From Sisyra terminalis (Eukaryota; Arthropoda; Insecta; Neuroptera; Sisyridae): a stretch of DNA of 64,000 nucleotides. The notes under the pieces are model-generated. The model had not been told where the DNA came from, made no database searches, and was given only the letters and a program-made list of their open reading frames with translations. Within the stretch, counting starts at the first letter, position 1. Each line of letters begins with the position of its first letter. Positions 23,553 to 35,282 of this stretch are shown here, piece by piece. The position numbers were made by a program, and so were the translations under genes. Location: contig OY292278.1 in assembly GCA_958496175.1 (NCBI GenBank), positions 29,140,001 to 29,204,000 of the forward strand, written 5' to 3'.

Positions 23553-24284
23553 ACATAATTATTTCACAACTTATGTTTTTTTCTCCCACAATGTTTATCT
23601 CGAATTATTCGATTCGTTTTAATTTTTGGTACCATCACATTTTTAATTATATATGTACAAAAAAAACTTTCCTTGATTTAACGCGAACGATAGAGAACAG
23701 AAATGTATAATAGATCGAATAGAAAAATATATAAGAAAAAGAAAAAAGAGAAAATCAAGGGCAAATAAGCCTTTAATGGGAAACTGATGCAGAATTGCAT
23801 GATGTTCTTCAATCTTCTGTACTAACTACCTTTCAAATCTTACAAAATAAAAATCCTTCCTTCCTTGCTACAGTCAATTTAATTAATAATTTTATTTATA
23901 CAACAGATATTTTGATTTAAAATTTCATAGATACAATTTAAAGCTACATATTAGATACTATTAGTTCCAACAGAAACTTTGGTCAACTTTAATGCAGACT
24001 AAATAAAACAAAACAAAAAGAAAACTTTGACTTAGTAGAAAATGAATTAACTAAAACAAAATATTTTCGGAAGTATGTATTACAAAAAAAAAATGGAAAA
24101 TGAGTAAAAATAAAACAGAAAGTAAATATACAATTTCGTTTTATTTATATATTTCTTTGTTTTCATTTCACAATCCGTTTTCAATAAATATAAAAATTAA
24201 AAAGATTTTTTTTTTCGTTTCAACTAATACAACATTACAAAGCCTGAAGTTTGAGCTTTAAAGTAGCAAAATTTTAAAATCAAT
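23553..24284. other. Intergenic spacer and EIF2B3 3' region
   Basis: AT-rich, no gene. TTTATT at 24140-24145 is an AATAAA poly(A) signal on the minus strand about 140 nt past the EIF2B3 stop. Confidence 0.55.
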
Positions 24285-27200
24285 TCAAATTTCCATCAGT
24301 CTATCGGAAGCTGTTAATATCTCGTTGGCATGCATGGAATTTTCAGGAATCAAATGATGTCCTCCAACCAAGCAATCAGTTAATTGAACTCCTTTTTCAA
24401 TAACTACATTATCGCAAATGATACAGTTGGTCAAAACGCAACTAAAATAAAATAAAGAAATGAGTTAGTGTCAGGATTACATGATGTTAAGATTTTAATT
24501 GGAAATTTAAAAATTAGATCAATTATATTAACACATTTCCCATTGTGCAGTAGATTACAATTTACAGTTTCTAATAACAATAGCACTTTCAGCGTAATAA
24601 TTCAAACGTGTACTCTATGAAGTGTCGCGCGCTCTACCGGTACTGGACCTCAAATTGATTTCATTTTTTTAACATTGTGTTCGTACTCTTGGTATCTATA
24701 CTCCGTAACCTAACCATTTATTACTTTGATTAAAACCGTATTTTAAAATTTAGTTTTTTTTTGGCCTAAAAATATATTCAAATTTTTTTCTTAATAATTT
24801 TTATTTCATGTTTGTACGACGTTTCGTCATCTTTCGGGACTTTATCTTAATCGTAGATCATTAATCTTAATTCAGTACTTGATAAAGTTCCGAAAGGTGA
24901 CGAAACGTCGTACAAAAATCATTAATCAAGAATTTGAATATATTTTTAGTACAAAAAAAAACCCTATGAAAATAACAAAATTACTTAATAATGGACATTA
25001 ACTGAGTGAACGTATTTTAAAAACCGTATTATTATTACTTGTTCTTGTTGTTCCTATTTTTTATTATCACAATCAACTACAAACAATATTGACTTAATAT
25101 TTCTAATGATAATGGCATAATCACCGTTCTACCGAGTTTAAATCTTGTGGGGATCTAAGATTCACTACACATTCCAATAAAAACGACTATAAATTAAAAA
25201 AAATACAGTATTTAGAATTGAACAACTACCACGTGCATCTTGGGCACGTTTGAAACTTGAAAACAAAAGTAAAAAGATTATAAACTCAAAAAAATTAACA
25301 GTGACAAAATTTAACTAATTTAACCGTCTCAATTGCTAATTAACTCTACTTACTTAATGGACTCATTTACTTAAGTCATAAACTTAACTCAATCGATCTT
25401 AATTCGGATTTCAATGAATAAAAATAACAAAAAAGCTAAATTTTCAGTTATAAAGTTTGAATATAAACTTGATATATTACCCTTCGGCAATCTTCACGTT
25501 GTTCATAATAATTGAATTTTGAATTCGTACTTTCAGTTCTACCGAACTAAAAGCTCCAATAAACGTTGATTTAATGCTGGTTTTTTCACTGACCCGAGCC
25601 CCTTCGCCATACAAACATTTTTCGTCAGTTTGTGTCGATTTAACTTCAGCGGTTGAATGTTGTCGCACCAATATTTTATTGTTTGTAACACTACTCCATC
25701 GATCCAAAATCTCCGAATTGGCCAAACAATACGACTGTGTCGTATTAACTCGGATCCCAAAATGATTTTCTTTAGCTTGAAGAGCAAAGCAACGAATTGT
25801 ATCCCCATGATATGCCGGTTTGGTTCCCGATAAATTATCATTGTACGACGAGGTTTGACGAATTTTCTCACTTAAATCGCTCCACTTGGCGAATTGGAAT
25901 ATATCGTTTTTGATTTCCGCATTAACGACCGACTGGTTTTTGTCGTGTTCAATTTTTTTCGGGTTTTGGCCCACTTGTTTTTTAATAATGTGAGGAAGCA
26001 ACTCGCCCTTGATGGTGGTAAAAGATTTTTCGTGTGCCAAATAGTTGAGGACCCAACGTTTCATTACGTACACATGTGAGTCTAACAACCGGCTGAAGAA
26101 ACTTATATTTGAATGCTTTCGAATAAGTCGTTTCGATAGATACACAAAGTCATCAAAATCACTCGAACTTGCCAGAAATACAAGACGATTCGTTTTTGTA
26201 TCGAGTCCAATTAAATCCCTTTCTGAAAAACAAATATTATCAAAATAAATTACAATATTTTCAAAGAATAGTCGGATCTCGTCGAAGCCGTAATTTGAAA
26301 ACGGATTTCCATAAAAAATATAAAATAACTGAGTTTTCATTTCATTTCATGAAAATAGTGTTTTGTTTGTTCTAAAATTACTATGTTAATTAAGATTTAA
26401 CATAATAATTATTAATCACATAAGTCCCAGATAAAATATCAGTTTTCGTTGAATTTTGCGTTTAATTCAACGTAAGACATTGCCTTCTGCAATACTACTT
26501 TGGATGTTGAGCAATTCAACGGTATTTTTAGAACGCCATCTATTGCTCAATGCGCCTTACTGTACAGTTCGATTTTCCGTGAATCGTAAAAGCAATTCAC
26601 TGGATTCGGGTTTTTTTTTTTTTTTACTTTGAATGAAACAAAAATAACACACCTCTTAAAATATTTTATAAATTTTTTCAAGCAGAAAAATAGTGTGAAT
26701 TTTAAATAAAATGAAGTATTACAATCTTATTCAAGCTGAACAGTTAGGCCTAAAGTAACATTTTGTAGATCTTTTTAATGCACTTTTGAGTATATTGGGC
26801 ACATCATTCTTATTCTTTTATATAGTTTTATTAAAGGGTGGGGGAGAGGCCACTAGTAAAAATGTTCTAATGTAATTTACGAATGACTTCGATAGCCGTA
26901 AAAAATCAAGTAATGTTCTCACATGAAATTAATATTAATTAATACTAAATGTTATTGATATAGGTATTCAACAATAATAAAAAAAGTGTCATTAAAATTT
27001 TTTATATTGATATATGAAAAAGGAGTTGTGACTTGTATGCAAGGGACAATCATAAATAGCTTAAGGCTACTTTAATCACTCTGGTGTATTAGTTTGACAT
27101 ATTTAGATTGCAACAGACACGAAAAGTAAGAGTTTATCTCTTTCTCTTCAAACAGTGTTACGCAGTTTATTAACGGTCCCTATTCTATATTCGTACATTT

Positions 27201-29244
27201 AGTTAAAGCAATAGGTATATCCCCACAAATGTAAGAATTAACAAACCGAATATATAAGAATTTCATATTTATACGTGCATGTGAGAGACCCCAGTGAATA
27301 GAAAATTTTCAGGTCTCATTATTCAAAATAATTAAAATTGTCATTAAAATATTATTCAAAATAATTCGTTCTGTATACCCACATTATTCATTTCCTTATA
27401 ACAGTTCATGGAAACAATCACGAAGTATAGATACAAGGAGTCCAAACGATACAGAATTGTTATTAACAATTGGGAATTTCAATCTTTTGTAAGGTGGAAA
27501 ATATAACAACATGTGGCGTCATCGCAAGTGTTTGGAGCACTAACTTATGTTACCTCCATAGAAGAGAAACTTATATAGAAGTTCAAATCTATATTAAAAG
27601 TTTTGGCGTTTGGGAAAGCCACGTGATCAGAGCTTCCATAAACCGGCCTCTAGTTGACGCTGTACAAAATTAGGCTTGGCCACGTCTTAACTTGCAAAGC
27701 ACATGTGTAGATAAGGGAGGGAAATTAAATTTGAAATAAATTTCTAATTTCATCATTAAGTCATGGTATAACGAAGAAAAAAATTACCATTTATTGTAGT
27801 TGAATTATTATTAGTTTAATTCGTTAATATATTATTAGTATATTATACCATTGTAGCATTATAATTTATCTTTTTAAGAAGAGAGGCACTAGACTCCTAT
27901 TTTGCACGTCAATGCCATATACAGCTTTATTGTTGAAATGCTTGATCACGTTTTGGTTTTCATTTGAATAGAAGTTTCAAATAAGCCTCTTTTCTCTGGT
28001 TCGGACTTCTTGTATATATATGTCATAACTAACATCTTTAGAAAGTTTTATTGTCCATTTAAAAGTAGAGATGCAAACGATAAATCGACTTTTTCAAACA
28101 TCTATGTTTTAATATCGATATTGAAGCCTAAAACATCGATCATACATTGTTCCTCAAGAACGATGTTTTATGAATGATATTTTATCCTAGCGCCACCTTC
28201 CGTCCCGTTCATTATTTACAGCTACACACATAAAAAGATATTTCTTTCTCTGAAAATCGTAGATTAGTGAATTCCGTCAAATGATAATATAACGCGTGAG
28301 ATTATAAACTAACGGTAGGTTAGGTAAAATTAAATTGTAATCTAGCGACGTAAGGTTATAACCCGATGGTATCGTATATAATTATTTAAGAAATATTGTA
28401 TATAAATATATTTAAACAGTGATAAAAAATATCGAAAAAAATCAATGTATCGTTCAAAAACTACGATGTCTTTAATATCGGTGTTTCACTTTTAAAAATA
28501 TTGATATTTTTTAGAGCAATGTTGGCATCCTTATTTAGAAGCAATACCATCCCAGTTGGTACATTTTTTTATTATTTCAAACAGAATTCCTTATTTTCTC
28601 GAAAATGAAGCAGAAACTCAATTTTTGTAACTTCTTTTAAAAAAGTCCGTTCATAAATTATATCGCCAAGAAGATCAAATTTCAATCAATTTTTATATCT
28701 TATAATTTACCAGGTTTGTGTTTCGTCTTAGGACCAGGAATCGGAACTTTACTTGTCGAATCCAATTTGAATAATAGACTAACAATAGACGCATCGTGTT
28801 TTCGAAACAATTCAAAAACATTTTCTAAGTTATAATCGGAAATAAAATCGCATGATATAACCACAATATCGCTTGTAATTTTATCACTAATAAGTCGAAG
28901 GGCATCTGCCGTACCCAAGTCTTCTTGTGGCGGCAAGCACACATAATTGATTTTTATTTTCATATCGATTTTGTCTAATGTCTTCTGAATTTCAACTCGC
29001 TGCGACTCTGAGATAATCAGAAAGGTTTCTGAAATTTAATAAAGTTTAATCAGAAAATTTGCATAATTTCTTTTAAGACAATTTTACCGAGAAAACCCGA
29101 TTTTTCTAGCATTTGTAGTGGATACCAAACTAAAGGTTTATTGGCAATTGGTAAAAGACATTTTGGGCGACCAGCGATCAATTCTGGCATACGGGAACCT
29201 CTTCCTGCTGCCAAAACAACGGCCTGAAATTCATCCTTCGGCAT
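24285..29244 (-). CDS. EIF2B3: Translation initiation factor eIF2B subunit gamma (4 exons)
   Basis: Exons on the minus strand are 29244-29088, 29028-28711, 26222-25481 and 24441-24285. They join in phase (1, 1, 2) with GT-AG borders to give 458 codons including stop, close to the ~450 residues usual for the family. eIF2B gamma is a regulatory/assembly subunit of the cytosolic guanine nucleotide exchange factor that recharges eIF2 and is a target of the integrated stress response. The N-terminus [17 protein letters not shown] is the nucleotidyltransferase-like signature, followed by [24 protein letters not shown] and VISCDFISD mark the rest of that fold. The C-terminal third ([14 protein letters not shown], then [20 protein letters not shown]) is the left-handed beta-helix hexapeptide region, ending RLMEI as in other animals. 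It is head to head with PWP1. Introns 2 and 3 carry MITEs. I see no disabling change. Confidence 0.95.
24752..24954. mobile_element. Foldback element in EIF2B3 intron 3
   Basis: A nearly palindromic ~200-bp unit. The left arm AAAATATATTCAAATTTTTT ... GTACGACGTTTCGTCATCTT is mirrored by AGGTGACGAAACGTCGTACA ... AAGAATTTGAATATATTTTT. Arms of about 70 bp enclose a short AT-rich centre, so the transcript would form a strong hairpin. It lies within 24442-25480. Confidence 0.75.
27424..28020. mobile_element. Diverged relative of the 54311 element in EIF2B3 intron 2
   Basis: The left end AGTATAGATACAAGGAGTCC and interior TTGTTATTAACAATTG match 54311-54480. On the right GTTCGGACTTCTTGTATATA resembles the inverted end. 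Ends are eroded. Confidence 0.5.
28066..28533. mobile_element. hAT-type MITE in EIF2B3 intron 2
   Basis: 468 bp starting TAGAGATGC and ending GCATCCTTA (7 of 9 inverted). It is flanked by TTTAAAAG (28058-28065) and TTTAGAAG (28534-28541), an 8-bp duplication with one mismatch. The interior is rich in ATCGAT/ATCGATATT motifs near both ends. No open frame. Confidence 0.6.
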
Positions 29245-29633
29245 TTTTCTACTGCAAAAGAATGAAATTAATAATATTGTTTAAAAATGATTTTCTAGCC
29301 TCACGTACTTTAATTTAACTAGATTCACTACAGGAGACTTAAAAACAAAACTTTATTTCTGAAAATCAATTCGAGCAATCTTTTTTTCTTCAAGTTTGAA
29401 AGAAAATTCGGAAAAAAAAATCCAATTGACATATGCCAAATTATGACTTCTGCCAGTTCTGCTCAATTCACCAGTACCCTAACCTCACTTAATTTAAAAC
29501 CCATATGATCCATATTACTACAACGTGCTCAACAGTGTTCAATCGGTTGAAGCAAAATTGAGTTAAATCGGTTAAATCAGTTTAAATTATCGAAAATAAT
29601 TTAAAGAAATCAAGGGAATAAACTATTAGCAAA
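29245..29633. promoter_or_regulatory. Bidirectional promoter region between EIF2B3 and PWP1
   Basis: Only 389 bp separate the divergent start codons of two housekeeping genes, so both promoters and 5' leaders must fit here unless a leader intron exists further out. No TATA box was found in a convincing position for either gene, which would fit a dispersed housekeeping promoter. Confidence 0.6.
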
Positions 29634-32600
29634 ATGGAGGAAGATGAGCAACCCTCAGTAACGATTGTGCCTTGTTTGAAATGGGTTAAACGTGGTGTAG
29701 CCAAAAGAGTTCCCGATAAGGTTAATATTTTTTTAAACATAATATTTTCTTTTGTAACATTTTTCTATTTTTAGGTAGAATTAACTGAAAAAGAATTGGC
29801 TGATGTTATAAAAGCGACGCAACAAAAATTAAGGCTTCAGTAAGTATCAAAAGGATACCCAGAGAAAACGTTAAAATTCCGTTGAATTGCTTGTTTGCGT
29901 CACGTGGGACGTTGAATTTCGAAAAAAAAAACATCGAAGATTAGACGTTTAGCTTTTAGTTTATCGAAATATTGTATCGTTGATCATCCAAATTGTTCCA
30001 TTAATTAAATTTAACGCCATTCTTTGAATAGAAAATGCAATTCAACAGATTGGAACAGTTTTTTTTTCATTTGATTTTTGAAATTAAGTAAAACAACTTA
30101 GTTACCTACATTCGCTTTAAATACGTAATTGCTTAAATACAAATAGTTTTGGCTCATGTTCCTTTTAGTGACGTCAACATCTGACAATGTTTCATTTTCT
30201 ACTTTGTTTTTAGGTTTTTATTATAATTTGCAAATAAGTCGGGTCATAATGAAAATTTAGCGATAAAAGAGAAAACTAAAAAATATTAGGACTCAAATCC
30301 CTTTTAAACAGTCAAATCTGACAACGTTGCATTTTCTACTTTGTTTTTAATTGAATTCTTGAATAAATCGACCTATAATGAAATATAGCTAGAAAAGATG
30401 AATTATACCATATAAGATTAGAACTAACAAATAAATCGCGAATAGGATAAAAACAAAGAGTAGAAAATGCAACGTTGCCAGATATTGACCGACCTAAAAG
30501 AGATTTAAGCCAAAAAAATAGATTATGGCAAAATTGAATTTACAATAAAGGTCTCGTCGGGTTTCCATATGAAATCTGCACTGGCGTCTTGCTTAACATT
30601 AGTGCTTTTATGATATTGCTAGTTGTTGAAAATAATTTTTGACCAATTATCAAACCCCTAACCTCAATCGTTTTCGGAAAATGGGGGTTACAACCCCAAA
30701 CTTCAGATTTATTTTTCTACGAAACTATGATAGATATTTGAATTAAACCAAAACGAAATAAGAGCTACTAATTGTATTTACATTATATAATTTTTTAATA
30801 ATTTTCCAAATAACTATAAGGCTGCAAAAAATAGGGGTTTTTTAGTGGCTATTTCTCGAGGTACATTGACCAAAAAAAAAAAACAAGTATATTCAGTAAG
30901 TATTCAGCTATAACGTACCAATTTCGTAGGTGTATGATGATACTATTTGTTTTTTCTTAAAGAAATTGAAATGATTGCTTGATGACCATTATATATATTA
31001 AGATTGCTAATCCGTGAGACGTTTTGGTGCAAAGAAATAGTCTCTCTTACTCCATCCGTATACATTCCATGCATATCTCACTCTTCTCCACTAAAATTGC
31101 ATTTCGTTATAGTTAAAGCAGCTGATCTCTGTCCGTATTACTTTCCGTTAGGATAGAGGCAAACAGGTTCTATACTAGTTTGAAATAATAAAATTCGTGG
31201 GTAGCCTAATAAGATACTTCAGTTAATAAAAATAACGCAGTTTCGTAAACTTGTCATAACTTATAGTGGGGTATATTACGATTCTCAACTAGTATCAGTC
31301 TAAGATATTAAGTCTACCTACATATAATTTTTATTTTTTTAAATATGTTTCACCCATCATGCACCTAAGAAATTGATACGTATTATAGCTGAATACTTAC
31401 TGAATATACGTGTCGTTGTTTTGTTCTTTGCTCGTAGTACCTTGAGGAATAGTAAATCATTGAACGCATTAAAAATAAACTTCCTATAAATAAATTATAT
31501 TTATATTTAGATCAGAAAGTGATTCAGATGAAGCAGAAGCAGAAACAGAAGCTGGACCTTCGAACCAAGAGCCGCCAAGACCCAAAAATCCAGAAGATGA
31601 GTTTGATTTTGAATCATATGATAAAACAGGTAAACAAAAAAGCTTCAAAATTTTGATGCGTAACTTTACGTTATTCTTAAAATTTTTCTCTTCGGCTAGA
31701 GGATGGTGAAACGGTCATGGATATTGGAAATATAGCTGTTTTTGAGGAAGAATCTCAAAATCAAGCAATTGACATTGGGGATAACGATAGCGAACAAGAA
31801 GATGACGAAATCAAACCCACTGATAACCTAATAATCGTTGGAAAAGTTGAGGAAGATTGTAGCATCTTGGAAATATATGGTAATAACAGAAAAGCTTAAA
31901 ATTGGGTTTCCACGGAATTGCCTGCGTAACTGCTATTGGAAAGCACTGCCAAGTGTATACGATAATGTTCAGTATATTGTGAGAACTTTAAGAAAGACTT
32001 AGCCGAAATCTTCGTGTTTTGATCGGTACTTTTGGTTCCTGTTATCATGGTTCCCAAAAAAAAAGCCGTTGAATACCGTTTAATTGCTATTAGATCTAAC
32101 GTATGACGTTTAAGTCCATACAGTAATTGAATTGGTGAGCTAATAAGCAACGAGCGTTATTTGATTTATTAAATTTAAAATAAAGTTGTATTGCTCAACA
32201 TTTAGCCAATCAATTGCTTTACCATATTCAATGTCCCACGTTAAATAAAACAAGTAATTCAACGGATTTTGAGCCACTGAGATGTATAACTAGAGTAAAT
32301 CTGGTCGTCGTTATAATTATTCTACTCCGTTCCATATGCCGCCTTAGGTAAGAAAGAATATATTTTGTACAACTATCCTTAGGAAGGGGTACGAGCACTT
32401 GGCAAATTGAGAGGAAATGGCAATATAAAATTTAACATGGGGCTTATGGAGCAAGTTTACTGCACTCTTAGTCATATATCTCAGTGATTTTGAAGTTTTT
32501 TTTTCTTTTGGTAATATAACAAACAAGTCGGTTGTCTAACATACAGAAGTACCATCTCGTGAAAAGCCATCGTGAAGTACCATCGTGGAAACCCAGTACA

Positions 32601-35189
32601 AGATTTATTATGAAAAATCAAAATTGTGTTTATTAAAATTTAATAATTTTCTCTTTAACAGTATATAATGAAGAAGAAGGAAGTTTATATGTTCATCATG
32701 ATTTCATTCTGCCCAGCTTTCCACTATGCATTGAATGGTTAAATTACGACCCTTCCGATCCAGAACCAGGTACTAAAATTCATCGTAATAATTTTAACTG
32801 CATTGACTGTTGATCAAATTCTTCTCTGTAAAATAAAAAACTAATTCATTGGCTTTGAACCATTTTAAAACTGTTTAAATTTTAAAGTAATTCGAATTTG
32901 ATGATATCAAGTAACTACTTTAAATCAGTTTTCATTTTTTTTCTAATATTGTTTGTACACATATGTATAAAGTATATTGTTGCCTTATTTATGTAATATA
33001 ATTTTCAAAAGTAAACTATAAAACATAAATATGAAAAATGAATTACTAGCGTATTGCTCATATACGTATTTCGATTGTCAAGCAGTCTGCACCAAGTAGT
33101 ATTGGATCACTCCGTGAATCATGTTTCTAATAATTTTGGTTATTTATTTGCTATGTTTTAAATTATGATTTGTGACGTCATAAATGAGTATACCCAGAAA
33201 GTTCACAGGATGTCAATAACTTCTGGAAAACTGGAACGTCAGGCATTTTTTGAATCTTGAAAGTCAGGGGAAAGTGTTTTGTTAGAAATTATGGGGAAAA
33301 CAAACTGTATTTGAAGTGTTCCTGGGTAAAATAGGCTACTATTGAAATATTTTATCTAGTTCGATTTTCCTGAAAGTTTTGTATTACACTCAGTTTTTAT
33401 TGTTATTTACCATCAATTTATAACTACCAAGGTTTTTAGTGACTCTTGAGTTATTAAAATCCATAAATCGAGAAATACAGAAAGTTTTCTCGATATGAGA
33501 TTCGAACCATAGATATACAATATAGAGTACTATAGAGTTTGTTGAAGTGAAAAGACAGTTGAGGAGAGATAGGATCTCCCAATCGAATACTAGATTAAAC
33601 ATGAGTCCTCCATATTCCACTACCTCTGATTCGAACCCAACACCTACTAGTTTTGTAGTGGCCACTTTGACCACTCGGCCACCAGTAGACTACGATAAGT
33701 TTTATTTTCAAACAATCGTTACTATTGTAAAAGTAAATCAAGATTTCAAATGATTCCAATAGTTATAATAGAAATGAACTAAAACAAACTATTTTAAGAA
33801 TTTTTTTCTTTATTAACAAAAAAAATCAAATACCATTTCAATTTTCAGGAAATCTATGTGCGATAGGTTCAATGTCGCCTATAATAGAAGTATGGGATTT
33901 GGATATTATAAATTGTCTAGAATCAGCTTATGTGCTCGGAAAAAATGAAAAACGAGTTAAAAATAAAAATAAGAGCAAAGCATTTTTAAAATCACGTAAG
34001 TGAATTATAAAAATCGTACTAAAAGTTGCGGAAATTCATTGTTACAATTTTTAGGAGGACACACAGATGCTGTTTTATGTTTAGCATCGAATCAAAATTA
34101 CAACCACATACTAGCCAGCGGTTCTGTTGATCAGAGAATTCTTTTGTGGGATTTACAGATTGGAAAACCTAGTATTGATTTGCCGGGTTTTAAGGAAAAG
34201 GTATTTTTTTTTAGTATCTTCAAAATTTATTTTAATACAATTTTGTATTACAGGTTCAATCAATTAAATGGCATCCCTTCGAAGCTCATACCTTACTTGC
34301 AGGTTGTGCCGATTCAACGACCCGAGTAATTGATTGTCGAGAAGAAGCAGCCGGTAAATATCTCAGTTGGCAACATCAAGGCGAAGTTGAAATCGTCGCC
34401 TGGAATCCAGCAGATCCATTCTGTTATATAACCGGGACCAGTGAAGGCTTCTTATCCTGTGTTGACTGCAGAAATGAGTCACATTTGTGGAACTTCCAGG
34501 CACATTCCAAAGAAATAACAGGTATGTTCTGAAAGAATTTTTGGCTCAAATCCCTTTTAAAGCAGTTAAATCTGGCAACGTTGCATTTTCTACTTTGTTT
34601 TTAATTTACTTCGCAAATATATCGGCCCACAATGAAAATGTAGCCACAGAAGAGAAAATTATACTACTTTAGAATTTAATTAGCAAAAAAATTGCGAATT
34701 GAAAGCAATAGAAAATGAATCAAAAACAAAGCAGAAAACCCAACGTTGCCAGATTTGATTGTTCTAAAAAGGACTTAGGGTGAATTTTTAAGGTAATTAT
34801 TATATATTTCGTCTGATAGGTTTATCTTTGAGTAAATTGCATCCCGGAATGATGGTTACTGCATCAAATGATGGCATGGTTCGTACATGGGATTTCTATA
34901 ATGAAACCGACAAATATCGAGGAAAGCCAACTTTGGTAGCCGAAAAAGAATGTGGTATGGGAGCGTTGCAGTGTTTAGATATGTGCCCAGAAAATTCATT
35001 TACGGTTGGAATAGGTGGAGATAAGAAAAATAAAAACTTTAAAGTTGTCGATTTATTATGTAACTCTGAAAGTAAGTTATCTTTCAATTTAAAAATTTTT
35101 TTTTAAAAATAACTTGTTTCTTTTTTATTTCAGTAAAAGAAAGATTTTCAAATCGCCAACCATTAGAACTACAAATCGATGAAAACTAA
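29634..35189 (+). CDS. PWP1: Periodic tryptophan protein 1 homolog, WD-repeat protein (10 exons)
   Basis: Exons: 29634-29720, 29775-29839, 31511-31629, 31700-31879, 32662-32769, 33849-33995, 34055-34200, 34254-34521, 34820-35071 and 35134-35189. All GT-AG borders keep frame and give 476 codons including stop (human about 500). PWP1 is a nuclear/nucleolar WD40 protein linked to ribosome biogenesis and rDNA chromatin. Diagnostic stretches are the start VPCLKWVKRGVAKRVPDKVE, a long acidic region (residues ~55-110), PTDNLIIVGKVEED, IGSMSPIIEVWDLD, a Lys-rich linker, then WD units GHTDAVLCLAS...LLWDL, IKWHPFEAHTLLAGCAD and MVTASNDGMVRTWD. Introns 2, 4, 5 and 8 contain transposon copies. The C-terminus is a little shorter than in vertebrates. 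Confidence 0.95.
30150..30287. mobile_element. GGCAACGTTGC MITE, left-half copy in PWP1 intron 2
   Basis: It carries CATTTTCTACTTTGTTTTTA and GGGTCATAATGAAAATTTAG like the left half of the copy that follows at 30289-30511, but no right arm of its own. Confidence 0.5.
30289..30511. mobile_element. GGCAACGTTGC MITE, complete copy in PWP1 intron 2
   Basis: Long inverted ends: CTCAAATCCCTTTTAAACAG ... GACAACGTTGCATTTTCTAC at the left and its complement (GTAGAAAATGCAACGTTGCC ... CTAAAAGAGATTTAAG) at the right, with arms of roughly 55 bp. Related copies lie at 34537 and 45886. Confidence 0.7.
31903..32595. mobile_element. 693-bp TIR element in PWP1 intron 4
   Basis: The left end TGGGTTTCCACG is exactly mirrored by CGTGGAAACCCA at the right. 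The interior has further inverted motifs (CCGTTGAATACCGTTTAATT and GTAATTCAACGGATTTTGAG). Similar CGTTGAATT motifs occur at about 26440-26600 and 29870-30060, suggesting a family. No coding frame and no clear target duplication. It fills most of intron 4 (31880-32661). Confidence 0.6.
33040..33125 (-). repeat. Family B repeat fragment in PWP1 intron 5
   Basis: The blocks ACGTATTTCGATTGTCAAGC and TATTGGATCACTCCGTGAA correspond to the core of family B (compare 60490-60560). Confidence 0.5.
33402..33692 (-). mobile_element. tRNA-derived SINE, copy 4, interrupted by a 129-bp insertion
   Basis: The SINE body (ACTACCAAGGTTTTTAGTGA, then AATCCATAAATCGAG) runs into GATTCGAACC at 33499-33508. After 129 bp the same ten bases recur at 33628-33637 and the tRNA-like head continues to the A box (reverse complement of GACCACTCGGCCACCAG). 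The duplicated ten bases contain the B box. The insert includes the palindrome GGAGAGATAGGATCTCC. Confidence 0.7.
34537..34783. mobile_element. GGCAACGTTGC MITE, complete copy in PWP1 intron 8
   Basis: Left arm GCTCAAATCCCTTTTAAAGC ... CTGGCAACGTTGCATTTTCT and right arm AGAAAACCCAACGTTGCCAG ... CTAAAAAGGACTTAGGG are inverted repeats. The interior block ATATCGGCCCACAATGAAAA is shared with the copy at 45886. The element occupies most of the 298-bp intron. Confidence 0.7.
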
Positions 35190-35282
35190 TTCCATTTTTG
35201 TTATTTTAACAATTTTAAAAATTTATTTTGTACAAACAAATTATATTTATAAAATTCACCTTAATGCGTTGAGCTCATAAAT
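35190..35282. other. Shared 3' region of PWP1 and ATG10
   Basis: Only 93 bp separate the convergent stop codons. TTTATT at 35222-35227 is an AATAAA signal for ATG10 on the minus strand, so the ATG10 transcript end should lie inside or close to the PWP1 3' end. Confidence 0.6.
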
